A stretch of 41,990 bases of DNA from Microcystis aeruginosa W13-11 (lineage in GTDB: Bacteria; Cyanobacteriota; Cyanobacteriia; Cyanobacteriales; Microcystaceae), in NCBI GenBank assembly GCA_009995705.1, contig JAADBR010000038.1, positions 1 to 41,990 of the forward strand, given 5' to 3'. Positions 23,763 through 33,132 of the stretch are shown one piece after another. How positions within the stretch are numbered: the first letter of the stretch is position 1; every line of letters begins with the position of its first letter. The notes under the pieces were generated by a model. The model saw only the letters and a list, made by a program, of their open reading frames with translations, searched no databases and was not told the DNA's origin. The position numbers and the translations under genes are program-made.

Positions 23763-24896
23763 TTAAGCGGCAAAAGCCACAGTATTATTCTTCAAAACTT
23801 GGTGATAGTAATTTAATAACTGTTTGGTGGCCGCTTGCCATGCCCATTTTTCCGCTTCTAGACGCGCATTTCGTCGTAATTCCTCTCTTTCTGCCTTGGC
23901 GGTTAGTAATCTTTGGGTGGCACTAATTAAACCTTTTTCATCCCTAGGATCAAAGAGATGACCATTAACTCCATCGGTGACAATATCGGGAATTCCCCCC
24001 GAATTTGCCGCCACCACCGGACAACCGGCAGCCATGGATTCTAAGAGTACCAAACCGAGGGTTTCTGTGCGTGAGGGAAAAAGAAAAGCATCTGCGGAAG
24101 CAAAAGCGGAAGCTAATTCTAACCCCTGTAAATAACCGACAAAATGGGTATTTGTGTCGGCAAAATGACTTGTTAAAGCTTCCCGATGGGGACCGTCTCC
24201 CACAATGGCAAATCTTGCTTCGGGAATCGCTTCTAAGACTGGTTTAATGCGATCGATTTCTTTTTCGGCCGACACTCGACCAACGTATAATAGGAGAGGA
24301 CTATCGGGGTTATTTTGGGATAATTTCAGTCTCATAGCCTGGGATTTTAAATGAGGTTGAAATAATTCCGTATCGACTCCCCTTTGCCAAAGCTCTACCT
24401 TTTCAATGCCACGACTAGATAATTCTTGTACCATAGCAGTGGAAGTGCAGAGATTTAAACTTGCTTGGTTGTGGGCCAATTTTAACAATTCCCAGAGTAG
24501 TCCTTCTAGGGAACCTAACCCGTAGTGCTGTAGGTATTGGGGGAGATGGGTATGATAGGAAGCGACGAGGGGAATGTTCATAGTTTTGGCAAAATAAATG
24601 CCTCCCACCCCTAAAATAGCCGGGTTAACCACATGAATAATATCAGGTTTGAACCTCTCTAAAGCTTGCCCGACGGAAGGCCGGGGGAAAGCCATTTTTA
24701 ATTCCGGATATAGGGGTAAGGGAATCCCTGTAACTCCATGAATCTTAGCACCTTTGTACTCTTTTAAACCGCCATCGGGAGAGAAAACCAATACCTGATG
24801 ACCTAATCTTTGTAGGTGTTCCACGGTATGTTTAAGACGGGTGACAATGCCATCGATTTTCGGTAAGAAAGTTTCTGTAAAAAGAGCAATTCGCAT
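23763..24896 (-). CDS. sqdX: Sulfoquinovosyltransferase SqdX (GT4 glycosyltransferase)
   Basis: The 377-residue enzyme has the GT-B fold. It opens RIALFTETFLPKIDGIVTRL, as in cyanobacterial SqdX and plant SQD2, and contains HVVNPAILGVGGIYF, SYHTHLPQYLQHYG, LLYVGRVSAEKEIDR, AIVGDGPHREAL and the donor-binding EX7E motif in SRTETLGLVLLESMAAG. SqdX transfers sulfoquinovose from UDP-sulfoquinovose to diacylglycerol, the last step of sulfolipid synthesis for thylakoid membranes. Length agrees with known members. sqdB, the usual partner, is not in the window. A related mannosyl- or glucosyltransferase is the alternative, but the N-terminal signature is close. Confidence 0.88.
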   Translation of the reverse strand: MRIALFTETFLPKIDGIVTRLKHTVEHLQRLGHQVLVFSPDGGLKEYKGAKIHGVTGIPLPLYPELKMAFPRPSVGQALERFKPDIIHVVNPAILGVGGIYFAKTMNIPLVASYHTHLPQYLQHYGLGSLEGLLWELLKLAHNQASLNLCTSTAMVQELSSRGIEKVELWQRGVDTELFQPHLKSQAMRLKLSQNNPDSPLLLYVGRVSAEKEIDRIKPVLEAIPEARFAIVGDGPHREALTSHFADTNTHFVGYLQGLELASAFASADAFLFPSRTETLGLVLLESMAAGCPVVAANSGGIPDIVTDGVNGHLFDPRDEKGLISATQRLLTAKAEREELRRNARLEAEKWAWQAATKQLLNYYHQVLKNNTVAFAA

Positions 24897-24956
24897 AGAG
24901 AAAACAAGGTTAAGTAATAATTAAGGACACCTGAAGGCAATTAACTCCCCAATTAA

Positions 24957-25619
24957 TCATAGATCAGAAAGGCCAAAGGTTTTAATCACTCGATCGCTAC
25001 CTTCGATAACCACCGTCGCTCGATAATTATCGCCGATTGCCGCTGTCCATAATTGCCATTCCCCCGCCACATTGTCTAATTTTAAGGGATTAAGGCCCAC
25101 TTCCACTCGATCGAGTCCTCCGCTAATTCCGGTTCCCAGTGCCTTTAAATAAGCCTCTTTTGCCGTCCATAACTGAAAAAATAACTTTTCCTTCTCTGCG
25201 GACTTTTCAACAAGCTCATGTTCCCTAGCACAAAAAAACCTTTTTGTCAAGCTCTCTAAATCTTTCATCTGGCGCATTTTCTCTAAATCCACCCCGATGC
25301 GAGCGGTTAAAGTCAAGCCACAGACTGCCATCTCTTCGGAATGGGAGAGATTAAACTGCAACTGGTAGTTAATACTCGGTTTTCCTTGTTCACTGTAGAT
25401 AAACTCAATTTTTTCGGGACTTATCGCTAAATATGACCCTAAAATCTCGCGTAAACATCCCCTAGCCACCAAAAAACGCCGCTTGTGTTGGGGAAAATGG
25501 TAACGATTAGCTCTAATTATTTCATCTTCCGAGAGCAAAGAAGCCAGTTTTTCTAGTCTATCCCCAGAGGGATCGAGACTGATAAAATAGAGATGAACCT
25601 CATCGGTAGATATAAACAT
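24957..25619 (-). CDS. Sfp/HetI-type 4'-phosphopantetheinyl transferase
   Basis: The 220-residue protein has the three motifs of the Sfp superfamily: GKPSINYQLQFNLSHSEEMA (P1-P2), RIGVDLEKM with the magnesium-binding Asp and Glu, and LFFQLWTAKEAYLKALGTGI with the WxxKEA motif. It moves the phosphopantetheine arm of coenzyme A to carrier proteins. In cyanobacteria the Sfp-type enzyme serves fatty-acid, polyketide and nonribosomal peptide carriers. The pseudo-twofold length (about 220 residues) is normal. ATG 25619 is the only sensible start. No megasynthase is nearby, so it probably works on targets encoded elsewhere. Confidence 0.92.
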   Translation of the reverse strand: MFISTDEVHLYFISLDPSGDRLEKLASLLSEDEIIRANRYHFPQHKRRFLVARGCLREILGSYLAISPEKIEFIYSEQGKPSINYQLQFNLSHSEEMAVCGLTLTARIGVDLEKMRQMKDLESLTKRFFCAREHELVEKSAEKEKLFFQLWTAKEAYLKALGTGISGGLDRVEVGLNPLKLDNVAGEWQLWTAAIGDNYRATVVIEGSDRVIKTFGLSDL

Positions 25620-25729
25620 TAAACTCAGAAGCGATCAAATAATTAATTATCGGTAAATTTTACCGTAAAATGAGAATCGCCGACTCAAGAATTTATCCAC
25701 CTTCTAACTCTTGACTTTGCAGCACACCT

Positions 25730-26671
25730 ATGAACTTTTTTCATACTGAAGACCACCTCCAACAGTTCGGTACAGATATTTTAGAAACAACTTGGCGAGA
25801 ATTTCCCCAATTAGCTCAAGAACAAATTGCCCTGACTTGGATAGTATATGATCCTCCTGTTATCGTCAACACGGGGGGAGCAATTTCCCACGAAGAATTC
25901 TGGAAATATTCCCCCCGCGGATTTAGCTATCGCGGACAAGAAAGAACCTATCCCGCTAGTTTAGTGAAATTATTTTATCTAGTAGCAATTCATGAGTGGT
26001 TAGAGGGGGGGATGATTGCCGAAAGCAGCGAATTAAATCGCGCCATTCGTGACATGATTGTTGACTCTAGTAATGATGCTACCAGTTTAGTTGTAGATCT
26101 GGTCACGGGAACCACTAGCGGTCCAGAAATTGCCGCCAGTCCCTTTGAAACTTGGAAGCAACAACGCAACATAGTTAATCGTTATTTTCAATCCTTAAAT
26201 TGGCCAGAATTAGCGACAATTAACGTTAATCAAAAAACTTGGTCCGATGGTCCCTATGGACGTGAACGCGCTTTTTTAGGGGAATTAATGGAGAATCGCA
26301 ATATGTTAACTAGCAACGCAGTGGCGCGTTTAATTCATACTATTGTTGGGGGGATTGCTGTTTCTTCCCAACGTTCTCAGATGATGATGTCTTTACTAAA
26401 ACGAAGTCTTAATCCTGCTGATTGGACAAGTCAAGGAGATGATACACAAATCTTAGGATTTCTGGGACAGGGATTACCAGAAAATAGTCAAATTTGGTCA
26501 AAAGCTGGTTGGACAAGTCAAGTACGTCACGATGCCGCCTATATTGAAATTCTCCATCATACTCCCTATCTTTTGGTGGTATTTACCGAGGGAAAAGATA
26601 ACAGTCAAAATCGCTCAATTTTACCTTTTATTTCCCAGAAAGTAGCCGATAAAATTATGCAGCTCCATTAA
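25730..26671 (+). CDS. Class A beta-lactamase-like serine hydrolase
   Basis: The 313-residue protein shows the penicillin-recognising motifs: TYPASLVKLFYLVAIHEW (SxxK), VDSSNDATS (SxN-like) and SQIWSKAGWTSQ (KxG with KAG). This suggests a serine hydrolase with a beta-lactamase fold. No signal peptide is evident: the N-terminus is MNFFHTEDHLQQFG. A cytoplasmic protein is unusual for antibiotic hydrolysis and points to another esterase or peptidase role. The gene is divergent from the phosphopantetheinyl transferase, sharing about 110 bases of upstream DNA. Confidence 0.85.
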   Translation: MNFFHTEDHLQQFGTDILETTWREFPQLAQEQIALTWIVYDPPVIVNTGGAISHEEFWKYSPRGFSYRGQERTYPASLVKLFYLVAIHEWLEGGMIAESSELNRAIRDMIVDSSNDATSLVVDLVTGTTSGPEIAASPFETWKQQRNIVNRYFQSLNWPELATINVNQKTWSDGPYGRERAFLGELMENRNMLTSNAVARLIHTIVGGIAVSSQRSQMMMSLLKRSLNPADWTSQGDDTQILGFLGQGLPENSQIWSKAGWTSQVRHDAAYIEILHHTPYLLVVFTEGKDNSQNRSILPFISQKVADKIMQLH

Positions 26672-26776
26672 TTTAACCTGTGGGTAGGATAGTTTTCTCT
26701 GCCTGGTGCATCTCAATTTTGTAGAAATATCTATATTACATTTGGGAGCAGGTGATGCGCCCCTACTATTGGGGCG

Positions 26777-26835
26777 ATAATGTTATTGTAGATGCGAATT
26801 GCATTCGCCCTCTTTTAATAACTTCTGCTGCTCAC
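26777..26835 (-). repeat. 59-bp dispersed repeat, copy B
   Basis: Reverse complement of this segment matches 3237-3295 at 54 of 59 positions. It lies in the 300-base gap between the serine hydrolase and the HsdR_N-ParA gene; an adjacent GGGGCGATAATG/ACTATTGGGGCG region adds further palindromic bases. The rest of the gap (26672-26973) shows no gene. Confidence 0.8.
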
Positions 26836-26973
26836 CATAAGTGAGAGATGGGGTTTGTTCTTGCAGCTGAAATACTTGATTAAGTGAGGATTTAGTCTGT
26901 GCTTCACCTTGACGAGAAGGACTGTCATCATTTACACTAACAACAGATTGTTCTTAAGTATTTACTCAAATAT

Positions 26974-28323
26974 GTGACTTTCAACCCTCACCATTGTCAT
27001 AACGAAAGGGAAGTGGAGAGTAAACTAATTGTTCAGTATTTACTCCCCAAACTAGGCTACAATGCTGAACATTGGTATCAACAAGTTAGCTTCGGTAAGG
27101 TCTGCTTAGATTTCCTTGTTTCCGCTCAAAAACCCATCAACAAAAAGCAGTTTTTTGCCTCTCACTGTCTAATTATCGAGGCTAAAAATCCCAGAGAAAA
27201 GCTGATCAATCATCGTCACCGCTTAGGTTATTATCTCAACTACTTTAAAGTGCAGTGGGGATTATTAACCAATGGTTATGAGATTCAACTTTATCAAAGG
27301 AAACCCGATAAAATTTATTTAGTTTTTAGATGTTCTGGGTTAGAAATTGCCTCTCACTTAGAACAGTTAAAATCTCTGATTGGTTACGAAACCTTATCTT
27401 TAGGTATTCCACCGCTCAATTCTCCAACAATCAACCACAGAAACCCCATGAAAACCATCGCAATTTATCATCATAAAGGTGGTGTTGGCAAAACCACCGT
27501 CGCTACCAATCTAGCGGCAGCTTTGAGTAAAAAAGGTAAGCGAGTATTATTAATTGATATTGATGCTCAAGCTAATAGTACCTTTGCCGTTGGTTTAATT
27601 AAGTTTCAATTCGATGATGACGATGATTTAAGAGATAAAAATGTCTTTCATTTACTAGATAACAGTAACCGCGTTTTTATTGAGAATATCGTCAGAAAGT
27701 CTCAAGGATTCAATCATCCAGAAATTGATGTTATTCCCTCTCACATATCTTTAATTGCTAACCAAGCAAAAATTAAAGATAATGCGGCGGTATTTGCTAG
27801 ATTGGCAAGAAAATTAGAGAAAGTAAATAATCAATACGATATTGTAATTATTGATGCACCTCCCGCACTTGATTTATATGCACGCATTGCTTTAATCGCA
27901 GCTGACTATCTAATAATCCCTTCAGATCTTAAACCATTTTCCAATCAAGGATTAGATAGCGTTAAAAACTTTGTTCAAGAGGAAATCAATGAAAGTCGTG
28001 GAGATTTGGGTAAACCAACCCTACAAATTTTAGGCGTTTTACCTTCCAAAATTTCCACCCATGCTCAATACTTAAAATATAATTTTCCCAAACAAAAACA
28101 AGTGATTCCAGACAAATATAATTTACCTTTGATGGAATCGACTATCTCGGAAAGAATGCCTTTATCTCGCTGTATAAATCAATACGTTACCGTGGGAGAT
28201 TTAGAAATTCCTGCCCCCCAATCTATAATCGATTATGCCGAACATCAAGCTGATGCAGGAGTATCAGCAGCAGAATTTGAAGCCTTAGCAATTGAAGTTT
28301 TAGCTAAAATAGGAGTTAAATAA
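26974..28323 (+). CDS. Fusion of HsdR_N-type nuclease domain and ParA ATPase
   Basis: Residues about 1-150 match the type I restriction HsdR N-terminal domain: NEREVESKLIVQYLLPKLGY, then KVCLDFLVS with the catalytic Asp, HCLIIEAKNPREKL with the ExK, and WGLLTNGYEIQLYQRKP. From residue 159 a ParA/Soj ATPase follows: TIAIYHHKGGVGKTTVATNL (deviant Walker A), RVLLIDIDAQANSTFAVG, DIVIIDAPPALDLYARIALI (Walker B) and the helix SLISAN-like equivalents. Start is GTG 26974; an internal ATG at 27448 begins the ParA part exactly and could give a separate short form. The next gene begins right after the stop (TAAATG). ParA proteins position cargo on DNA; a nuclease-like N-terminus is unusual. Confidence 0.85.
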   Translation: MTFNPHHCHNEREVESKLIVQYLLPKLGYNAEHWYQQVSFGKVCLDFLVSAQKPINKKQFFASHCLIIEAKNPREKLINHRHRLGYYLNYFKVQWGLLTNGYEIQLYQRKPDKIYLVFRCSGLEIASHLEQLKSLIGYETLSLGIPPLNSPTINHRNPMKTIAIYHHKGGVGKTTVATNLAAALSKKGKRVLLIDIDAQANSTFAVGLIKFQFDDDDDLRDKNVFHLLDNSNRVFIENIVRKSQGFNHPEIDVIPSHISLIANQAKIKDNAAVFARLARKLEKVNNQYDIVIIDAPPALDLYARIALIAADYLIIPSDLKPFSNQGLDSVKNFVQEEINESRGDLGKPTLQILGVLPSKISTHAQYLKYNFPKQKQVIPDKYNLPLMESTISERMPLSRCINQYVTVGDLEIPAPQSIIDYAEHQADAGVSAAEFEALAIEVLAKIGVK

Positions 28324-29010
28324 ATGTGGAAATTTTTACGAGTCGATATTACTGATATTAATCCTTCCGTTCCCAGAGAAACCTTTTCCGAAACTGAATT
28401 GGAGAATTTAGCCAATCTTATTATTGAAATGGGTGGACTTATTCGCCCTGCTATTCTCAAAAAAGCTGATAATAAAAAAGTTGATGAACGTTATAATATT
28501 ATCAGTGGAGATTTAGAATATTATGCTTCTGTCATCGCCAATCAGAAAGATCCTGACATCGAGATGATTAACGCTTTTGTAGTTGAGGTGGAAGCGGAGA
28601 ATATCGCTTTACAGCAAATGCAGTTATTATCTCCCTCTCCTGCGTTAATTACCACGCTTGAAAAAATAGATAATCCTCTAGAATTGAGGATGAGTAATCT
28701 TGAAAAACGATTAGAAACCCAGTTACAAGCAATCCGAGCCGAGTACCAAAAAGAAATCAAAAGACTGGAAGAAAAAATTATTATTTCTCCTCCTTCTCCT
28801 CCTTCTAAGTCGATTTTAGAGCTTTTGAATAGCTGTGATGCTAATCAACTTAAAAAAGCGGGAATTCCACCTGCATCTGTTAATGACTTTCTGAAAAAAC
28901 GTTCAGAAAAGCCCTTTGACTCTTTGGAAGATGTCCTAAATCGCCCAGTGTCAGGAGTTAAAGAGAAAAGATTAATTAAGCTTGTCGATTATTTGCTGAC
29001 TGCTAACTGA
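28324..29010 (+). CDS. ParB-like N-terminal domain protein with coiled coil and C-terminal helix-hairpin-helix
   Basis: The 228-residue protein starts directly after the ParA-fusion stop. Residues 1-85 resemble a ParB/sulfiredoxin domain (DITDINPSVPRETFSETELE, NLANLIIEMGGLIRPAIL, YNIISGDLEYYASVIANQ), but the GERR CTPase/arginine motif is replaced by GDLEYY, as in many cyanobacterial ParB-like proteins. Residues about 115-155 form a coiled coil (NLEKRLETQLQAIRAEYQKE). After a Pro/Ser linker, residues about 165-225 look like a double helix-hairpin-helix (LLNSCDANQLKKAGIPPASV, FDSLEDVLNRPVSGVKEKRL), suited to DNA binding. It is likely the partner of the ParA fusion, bringing DNA or cargo. Confidence 0.8.
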   Translation: MWKFLRVDITDINPSVPRETFSETELENLANLIIEMGGLIRPAILKKADNKKVDERYNIISGDLEYYASVIANQKDPDIEMINAFVVEVEAENIALQQMQLLSPSPALITTLEKIDNPLELRMSNLEKRLETQLQAIRAEYQKEIKRLEEKIIISPPSPPSKSILELLNSCDANQLKKAGIPPASVNDFLKKRSEKPFDSLEDVLNRPVSGVKEKRLIKLVDYLLTAN

Positions 29011-29107
29011 CTTTTTGGGGGCTGTTACTGCCCATGGATGTTATAATAATGGAAGATGAGGAAAAAATTATGATCCGATAGCCGACAAAGATTAACCATC
29101 AGATAAC

Positions 29108-29294
29108 CACTGTTATCACTTCTCCTGTCATGGAAGCTTTAACCCCGATAATCCCCTAGAATCCGCCTTATTTTTAGCCAATAAAGAACCCTTAACATTA
29201 GGCGAAATCTTTGGGGTTTTCTATTTGCAGGAAGTCCAGGCGTTGTCAGTAGTTTATGGACAGTTAATGACCTATCAACCTCCTTCTTTACGAG
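29108..29294 (+). pseudogene. CHAT-domain protease remnant with catalytic Cys region deleted
   Basis: One frame (from 29108) reads YHFSCHGSFNPDNPLESALF followed by LANKEPLTLGEIF, the His part of the CHAT (caspase-like, HetF-associated) active site. After GEIF a shift gives GFLFAGSPGVVSSLWTVNDL, a downstream CHAT motif. The segment between, which should contain the LSACETG catalytic Cys, is missing. The domain is internally deleted and has no start or end, so it is dead. Confidence 0.8.
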
Positions 29295-29424
29295 CAGCCT
29301 GTTCTAGATCCCCTCCACAACGCTCAATCACGTCAAGATGCGCAAGTGCTTTAGAATCCTCTGCCAATTCAGCGCGAAACTGGGCAATTTCTTCGGGGGT
29401 TACTGTAGTTGATTCAATATCCAT
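29275..29424 (-). CDS. Small ORF, probably truncated relative of a cyanobacterial helical family
   Basis: ATG 29424 opens MDIESTTVTPEEIAQFRAEL followed by DSKALAHLDVIERCGGDLEQAARKEGG, stop 29275-29277. The run LDVIERCGGDLEQAA resembles N-terminal modules of longer cyanobacterial proteins, so this 49-residue frame is probably a truncated copy. Its 3' end overlaps the CHAT remnant on the other strand by about 20 bases, consistent with a deletion junction. Confidence 0.4.
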   Translation of the reverse strand: MDIESTTVTPEEIAQFRAELAEDSKALAHLDVIERCGGDLEQAARKEGG

Positions 29425-29563
29425 CGGTTGTTCTTATTTACAGACAATGCTAATGGTATATTTTGCCATCTATCGATAGTTTTTCATAGAAAGTGTTAAT
29501 CTGACTGGTTACTGATAACTGAAAAGGTTCTTAATTCCCTACCATTGTGATAATTGCTGTCAT

Positions 29564-32116
29564 TTAACCCACGACAAAGTTAACTAATTTGCCTGGGACA
29601 ACAATCACTTTTTTGATTTCCTTACCCTCTAAATAACGTTGGGCGATTTCTGATTCCAGGGCGAGGGTTTCTAGGGTGCTTTTATCGGCACTAGCGGGAA
29701 CTTGTATCGTGCCTCTGGTTTTTCCCAAAATTTGGATGACAAGGGTAATCTCGTCCACAATCAGGGCAGTAGAATCAACTTTTGGCCAGGGTTGCAGGTG
29801 AATTGATTGGCTATGGCCTAAAACTTGCCATAATTCTTCGCTAAGATGGGGAGCAAAGAGGGAAAGTAAGATTAATAGGGTTTCGATTCCTTCCCGATAA
29901 ATGGGGGATGCAAAACACTTATTATCCCCTAAAGCGTTACTGAGTTTCATCAATTCGGAAATGGCGGTATTAAATTGATAATCTCCTTCTAAATCCTCGG
30001 AGATTTCTTTAATAGCGGTGTGAATTACCCGTCTTAAATCTTTGTCAGTTTTCGAGAAAGTCTCTATTTTTTTGACTTGCTTGGGTTTATTTTCAATATA
30101 TTCGCTGACTAAACGCCACACCCGATTAAGAAAGCGAAATTGTCCTTCTACTCCCGCATCTTCCCACTGTAAATCTTTTTCTGGGGGTGCGGTAAAAAGT
30201 ATAAACATTCGGGCAGTATCGGCCCCATATTTTTCTAGGACTTTCAGAGGATCAACGCCGTTATATTTCGACTTGGACATTTTTTCAAAGAAGAAAGATA
30301 GAACTTCTCCCGTGTCTTTATCGCAATATTTATCCTCTTTATAGATGACATTTTCTGCGGGGACATATTTGCCAGTTTCGGGATTTTTGTAGGTTAATCC
30401 CTGTACCATTCCCTGGGTTAATAGACGGTTAAAAGGTTCATCGACATTAACTAAACCTCTGTCTCTTAAAACTTTGGTAAAGAAACGAGAATAGAGTAAA
30501 TGTAGGATAGCGTGTTCGATTCCTCCGACGTATTGATCCACGGGCATCCAATCATTAACTTTCTCGAATTGAAAGGGTATATCTTCATTTTTAGCATCGG
30601 TATAACGGAGGAAATACCAACTAGAATCGATGAAAGTATCCATAGTGTCCGTTTCCCGTTTTGCGGGAGTGCCACAGCGAGGACAATCCACATTTACCCA
30701 GTCTTCTAATTTGGCTAAAGGAGAAGCACCTCGACCGCTAAATTCGACATTTTCTGGTAAAGTAACCGGTAAATTATCGATAGGTACTGGCACGGTTCCA
30801 CAGTGAGGACAGTGGATAACTGGAATCGGACAACCCCAATATCTTTGACGGGAAATTAACCAATCCCGGAGGCGATATTGTATTCTAGCTTTGCCGTAAC
30901 CTTGGGCAGTGGCATAATCAATAATAGCGGTTTTTCCCGCTGTAGAATTAAGTCCATTAAATTGAGCGGAATTAATCATAACTCCCGCTTCTGTATAGGC
31001 CTCTTTTAACTCAATTTCGCTACTTTCTGGAGTAATAACTATCTTAATTGGCAGGTTATTTTCCCGAGCAAATTTAAAATCGCGACTGTCGTGAGCTGGG
31101 ACTCCCATCACTGCCCCCGTACCGTATTCGTAGAGGACATAATCAGCAATTAAAATCGGAATTTCTGCACCAGTAAAAGGATTAATTGCCACTCCTCCGG
31201 TTTTAATACCGCGTTTGGGTTTATCTTCGGCAGTTCTTTCTAATTCGCTTTCGCTGGCTATCTCTTGAATAAAAGTTTCTACGGCCAATTTTTGTTCGGG
31301 AGTGGTAACTTGTAAAGTTAAGGGATGTTCGGGAGCAAGTACCACATAAGTCACTCCATAAACCGTATCGGGACGAGTGGTAAAAACGGCAATTTTTTCT
31401 GTGGAATTAACAAGAGGAAATTCTAAATAAGCACCTACCGATTTACCAATCCAGTTGGCCTGCATGGTTTTAACCCGTTCCGGCCAACCGGTAAGTTTAT
31501 CTAAATCAGTGAGTAATTGTTCGGCATAATCGGTGATTTTTAGGAACCATTGCCGGAGTAACTTTCTTTCTACTTTAGCACCCGATCGCCAAGATTTTCC
31601 TTCACTATCTACCTGTTCATTGGCCAAGACAGTTTGATCGATAGGATCCCAATTCACTGCCGCTTCTTTTTGGTAGGCTAATCCCGATTCAAAAAACTGT
31701 AAAAATAGCCATTGGGTCCAACGATAATATTCCGGGGAACAGGTGGCAACTTCTCTTGCCCAATCGATAGATAATCCTAGCTGTTGTAATTGCCGTTTCA
31801 TCTGGGCAATATTTTGTTCAGTCCATTTTGCTGGAGGAACTCCCCTTTCAATAGCGGCATTTTCTGCGGGTAATCCGAAAGCATCCCACCCCATGGGATG
31901 CAGCACGCGATAACCCTGCATTCTTTTCAGACGGGCAATCACATCGGTGATAGTATAGTTACGGACGTGACCCATGTGCAGGTTGCCTGATGGATAGGGG
32001 AACATGGAGAGGGCGTAAAATTTCGGTTTATTGGCGTTTTCTGGGGTTTTGTCCAATCCCATTTGCTGCCAAATCTTCTGCCATTTCTGTTCGATTTCTG
32101 CGGGGTTGTACGGCAC
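29564..32116 (-). CDS. leuS: Leucyl-tRNA synthetase
   Basis: The 850-residue protein is a bacterial-type LeuRS: HIGH-equivalent [16 protein letters not shown] at about residue 37, the CP1 editing domain with [19 protein letters not shown], zinc-binding CPHCGTV and CPRCGTP, and the KMSKS loop [19 protein letters not shown] at about 610. It loads leucine on tRNA(Leu) in the cytoplasm. The start is GTG 32116 with AGGAGA about 11 bases upstream. Length is as expected. Class I synthetase, chromosomal core gene and useful marker that this is chromosomal DNA. Confidence 0.97.
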   Translation of the reverse strand: MPYNPAEIEQKWQKIWQQMGLDKTPENANKPKFYALSMFPYPSGNLHMGHVRNYTITDVIARLKRMQGYRVLHPMGWDAFGLPAENAAIERGVPPAKWTEQNIAQMKRQLQQLGLSIDWAREVATCSPEYYRWTQWLFLQFFESGLAYQKEAAVNWDPIDQTVLANEQVDSEGKSWRSGAKVERKLLRQWFLKITDYAEQLLTDLDKLTGWPERVKTMQANWIGKSVGAYLEFPLVNSTEKIAVFTTRPDTVYGVTYVVLAPEHPLTLQVTTPEQKLAVETFIQEIASESELERTAEDKPKRGIKTGGVAINPFTGAEIPILIADYVLYEYGTGAVMGVPAHDSRDFKFARENNLPIKIVITPESSEIELKEAYTEAGVMINSAQFNGLNSTAGKTAIIDYATAQGYGKARIQYRLRDWLISRQRYWGCPIPVIHCPHCGTVPVPIDNLPVTLPENVEFSGRGASPLAKLEDWVNVDCPRCGTPAKRETDTMDTFIDSSWYFLRYTDAKNEDIPFQFEKVNDWMPVDQYVGGIEHAILHLLYSRFFTKVLRDRGLVNVDEPFNRLLTQGMVQGLTYKNPETGKYVPAENVIYKEDKYCDKDTGEVLSFFFEKMSKSKYNGVDPLKVLEKYGADTARMFILFTAPPEKDLQWEDAGVEGQFRFLNRVWRLVSEYIENKPKQVKKIETFSKTDKDLRRVIHTAIKEISEDLEGDYQFNTAISELMKLSNALGDNKCFASPIYREGIETLLILLSLFAPHLSEELWQVLGHSQSIHLQPWPKVDSTALIVDEITLVIQILGKTRGTIQVPASADKSTLETLALESEIAQRYLEGKEIKKVIVVPGKLVNFVVG

Positions 32117-32208
32117 TGGGGTCTTTTCTCCTGAGTTTTATCTATCCCTCCTATTTTACAGCAGCCGGCTGGGGGCGATTGCCAGTCTTGCGGTTATCCA
32201 CCCTAGCA

Positions 32209-32225
32209 AAAACCCTCTGGGTTTT
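32209..32225. terminator. Small hairpin between divergent genes
   Basis: AAAACCC, three-base loop TCT, GGGTTTT: a perfect 7-bp stem. It lies in the about 300-base gap upstream of leuS. It is AT-rich at the base, so it may be a weak terminator or a remnant. The GGGTTCGATCCC string at about 32262 is discussed under rejected items. Confidence 0.3.
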
Positions 32226-32387
32226 AAGTAAGTGGTTATAATCGAATAGAAGATAGATTTTGGGTTCGATCCCCCCTATCGATTAGTCAGATCTTTCTTA
32301 ACAAAAAGAGAAAAAACTTAAAAAAAGGGGAAACGATTGATAGCTATAGTTTTGAAAGAAGGAATCAAGGTGGAGGTGGGCAAAAAA

Positions 32388-32447
32388 ATGGAGAAATGGG
32401 CAGCCCAAGAATTACCGTATGGTGGAAAACTTGGCTGGACAATTTAG
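32388..32447 (+). pseudogene. Second IS4-type transposase N-terminal scrap
   Basis: ATG 32388, preceded by GGAGGTGGG, opens MEKWAAQELPYGGKLGWTI and stops at 32445-32447. The start resembles IS4-type transposase N-termini and echoes MEKWADREL at 5111. The following gene start at 32419 lies inside it in another frame. Confidence 0.3.
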
Positions 32448-33126
32448 TACAAGTGTTCTAAAAAACTTCAGAAAATCTAGCCGCGATGAATGGCAGTCTT
32501 TGTGTGACACTATTCATAAAAAGGTTCCGCTCAATTTTTTCTTGATCAATATGCTATTAAAATTACCTCAAAAGCTAAAAATTCAGCGACTGATATTATT
32601 AGCATTCTGCCTAGTGATAGGGATATTTGTCTGGTGGTTGTCGTGGCAATCCTCCGGGATGAGCCAAATTCAACGCCCCGAAACAGTTGCTCAACAAATT
32701 TACCAAGCAATGCCGGATTTGCCGAAAGAAAACAACTATATCCGTCGAGAGACAGGAGCGATCGATCCGAATAATACTTTAATAAGTCGCTTTCTTCGTT
32801 ATCATCAAGATACCAAAAAAAGGTTTACTCTCATCCGTTTTGATTGGCAATTAACCCTAGGAGATTATCTAGGAGTGAACGAGAAAATCATTGAAGAAAA
32901 CTATCCCGGACAAGCAACCCTTACCGTTAATCCCATGGCTGCCGATATCAAAGCAATGAACAGTCTTAATCGTCGTCAACGGCAGCAGTTAGTCACCCTT
33001 CTAGTCGAAATTTATAACCCCGCCATTCTTCCCCAAGAAACCCCTAATCCTAGTCCTTCTCCTAGTCCTTCTCCTAGTCGTCCATCCTTATCAAAACCGG
33101 GAGATGCCGACCTATTAAAATTCTAG
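32419..33126 (+). CDS. Hypothetical single-pass membrane protein with Pro-Ser repeat tail
   Basis: I do not recognise the family. One transmembrane helix (LILLAFCLVIGIFVWWLSW) separates a short basic N-terminus from a soluble domain with ETVAQQIYQAMPDLPKE, NTLISRFLRYHQDTKKRFTL and TLGDYLGVNEKII. The tail PNPSPSPSPSPSRPSL is encoded by tandem CCTAGTCCTTCT units near 33050-33080. The conserved part probably begins at ATG 32551 (MLLKLPQKLKIQR); codons before it overlap the transposase scrap, so the annotated start is uncertain. It is followed six bases later by the DUF1818 gene, likely cotranscribed. Confidence 0.6.
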   Translation: MVENLAGQFSTSVLKNFRKSSRDEWQSLCDTIHKKVPLNFFLINMLLKLPQKLKIQRLILLAFCLVIGIFVWWLSWQSSGMSQIQRPETVAQQIYQAMPDLPKENNYIRRETGAIDPNNTLISRFLRYHQDTKKRFTLIRFDWQLTLGDYLGVNEKIIEENYPGQATLTVNPMAADIKAMNSLNRRQRQQLVTLLVEIYNPAILPQETPNPSPSPSPSPSRPSLSKPGDADLLKF

Positions 33127-33132
33127 AAAATT

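Noticed and set aside
27448..29010. Chromosome or plasmid replication origin with parAB
   Set aside because: The ParA is fused to a nuclease-like domain, the ParB-like partner lacks GERR, and no parS-like palindromes or iterons are visible nearby.
32250..32275. Possible tRNA T-arm (GGGTTCGATCCC followed by CCCTATC)
   Set aside because: No D-arm, anticodon arm or matching acceptor strand is found 50-75 bases upstream; only the T-loop-like string is present.
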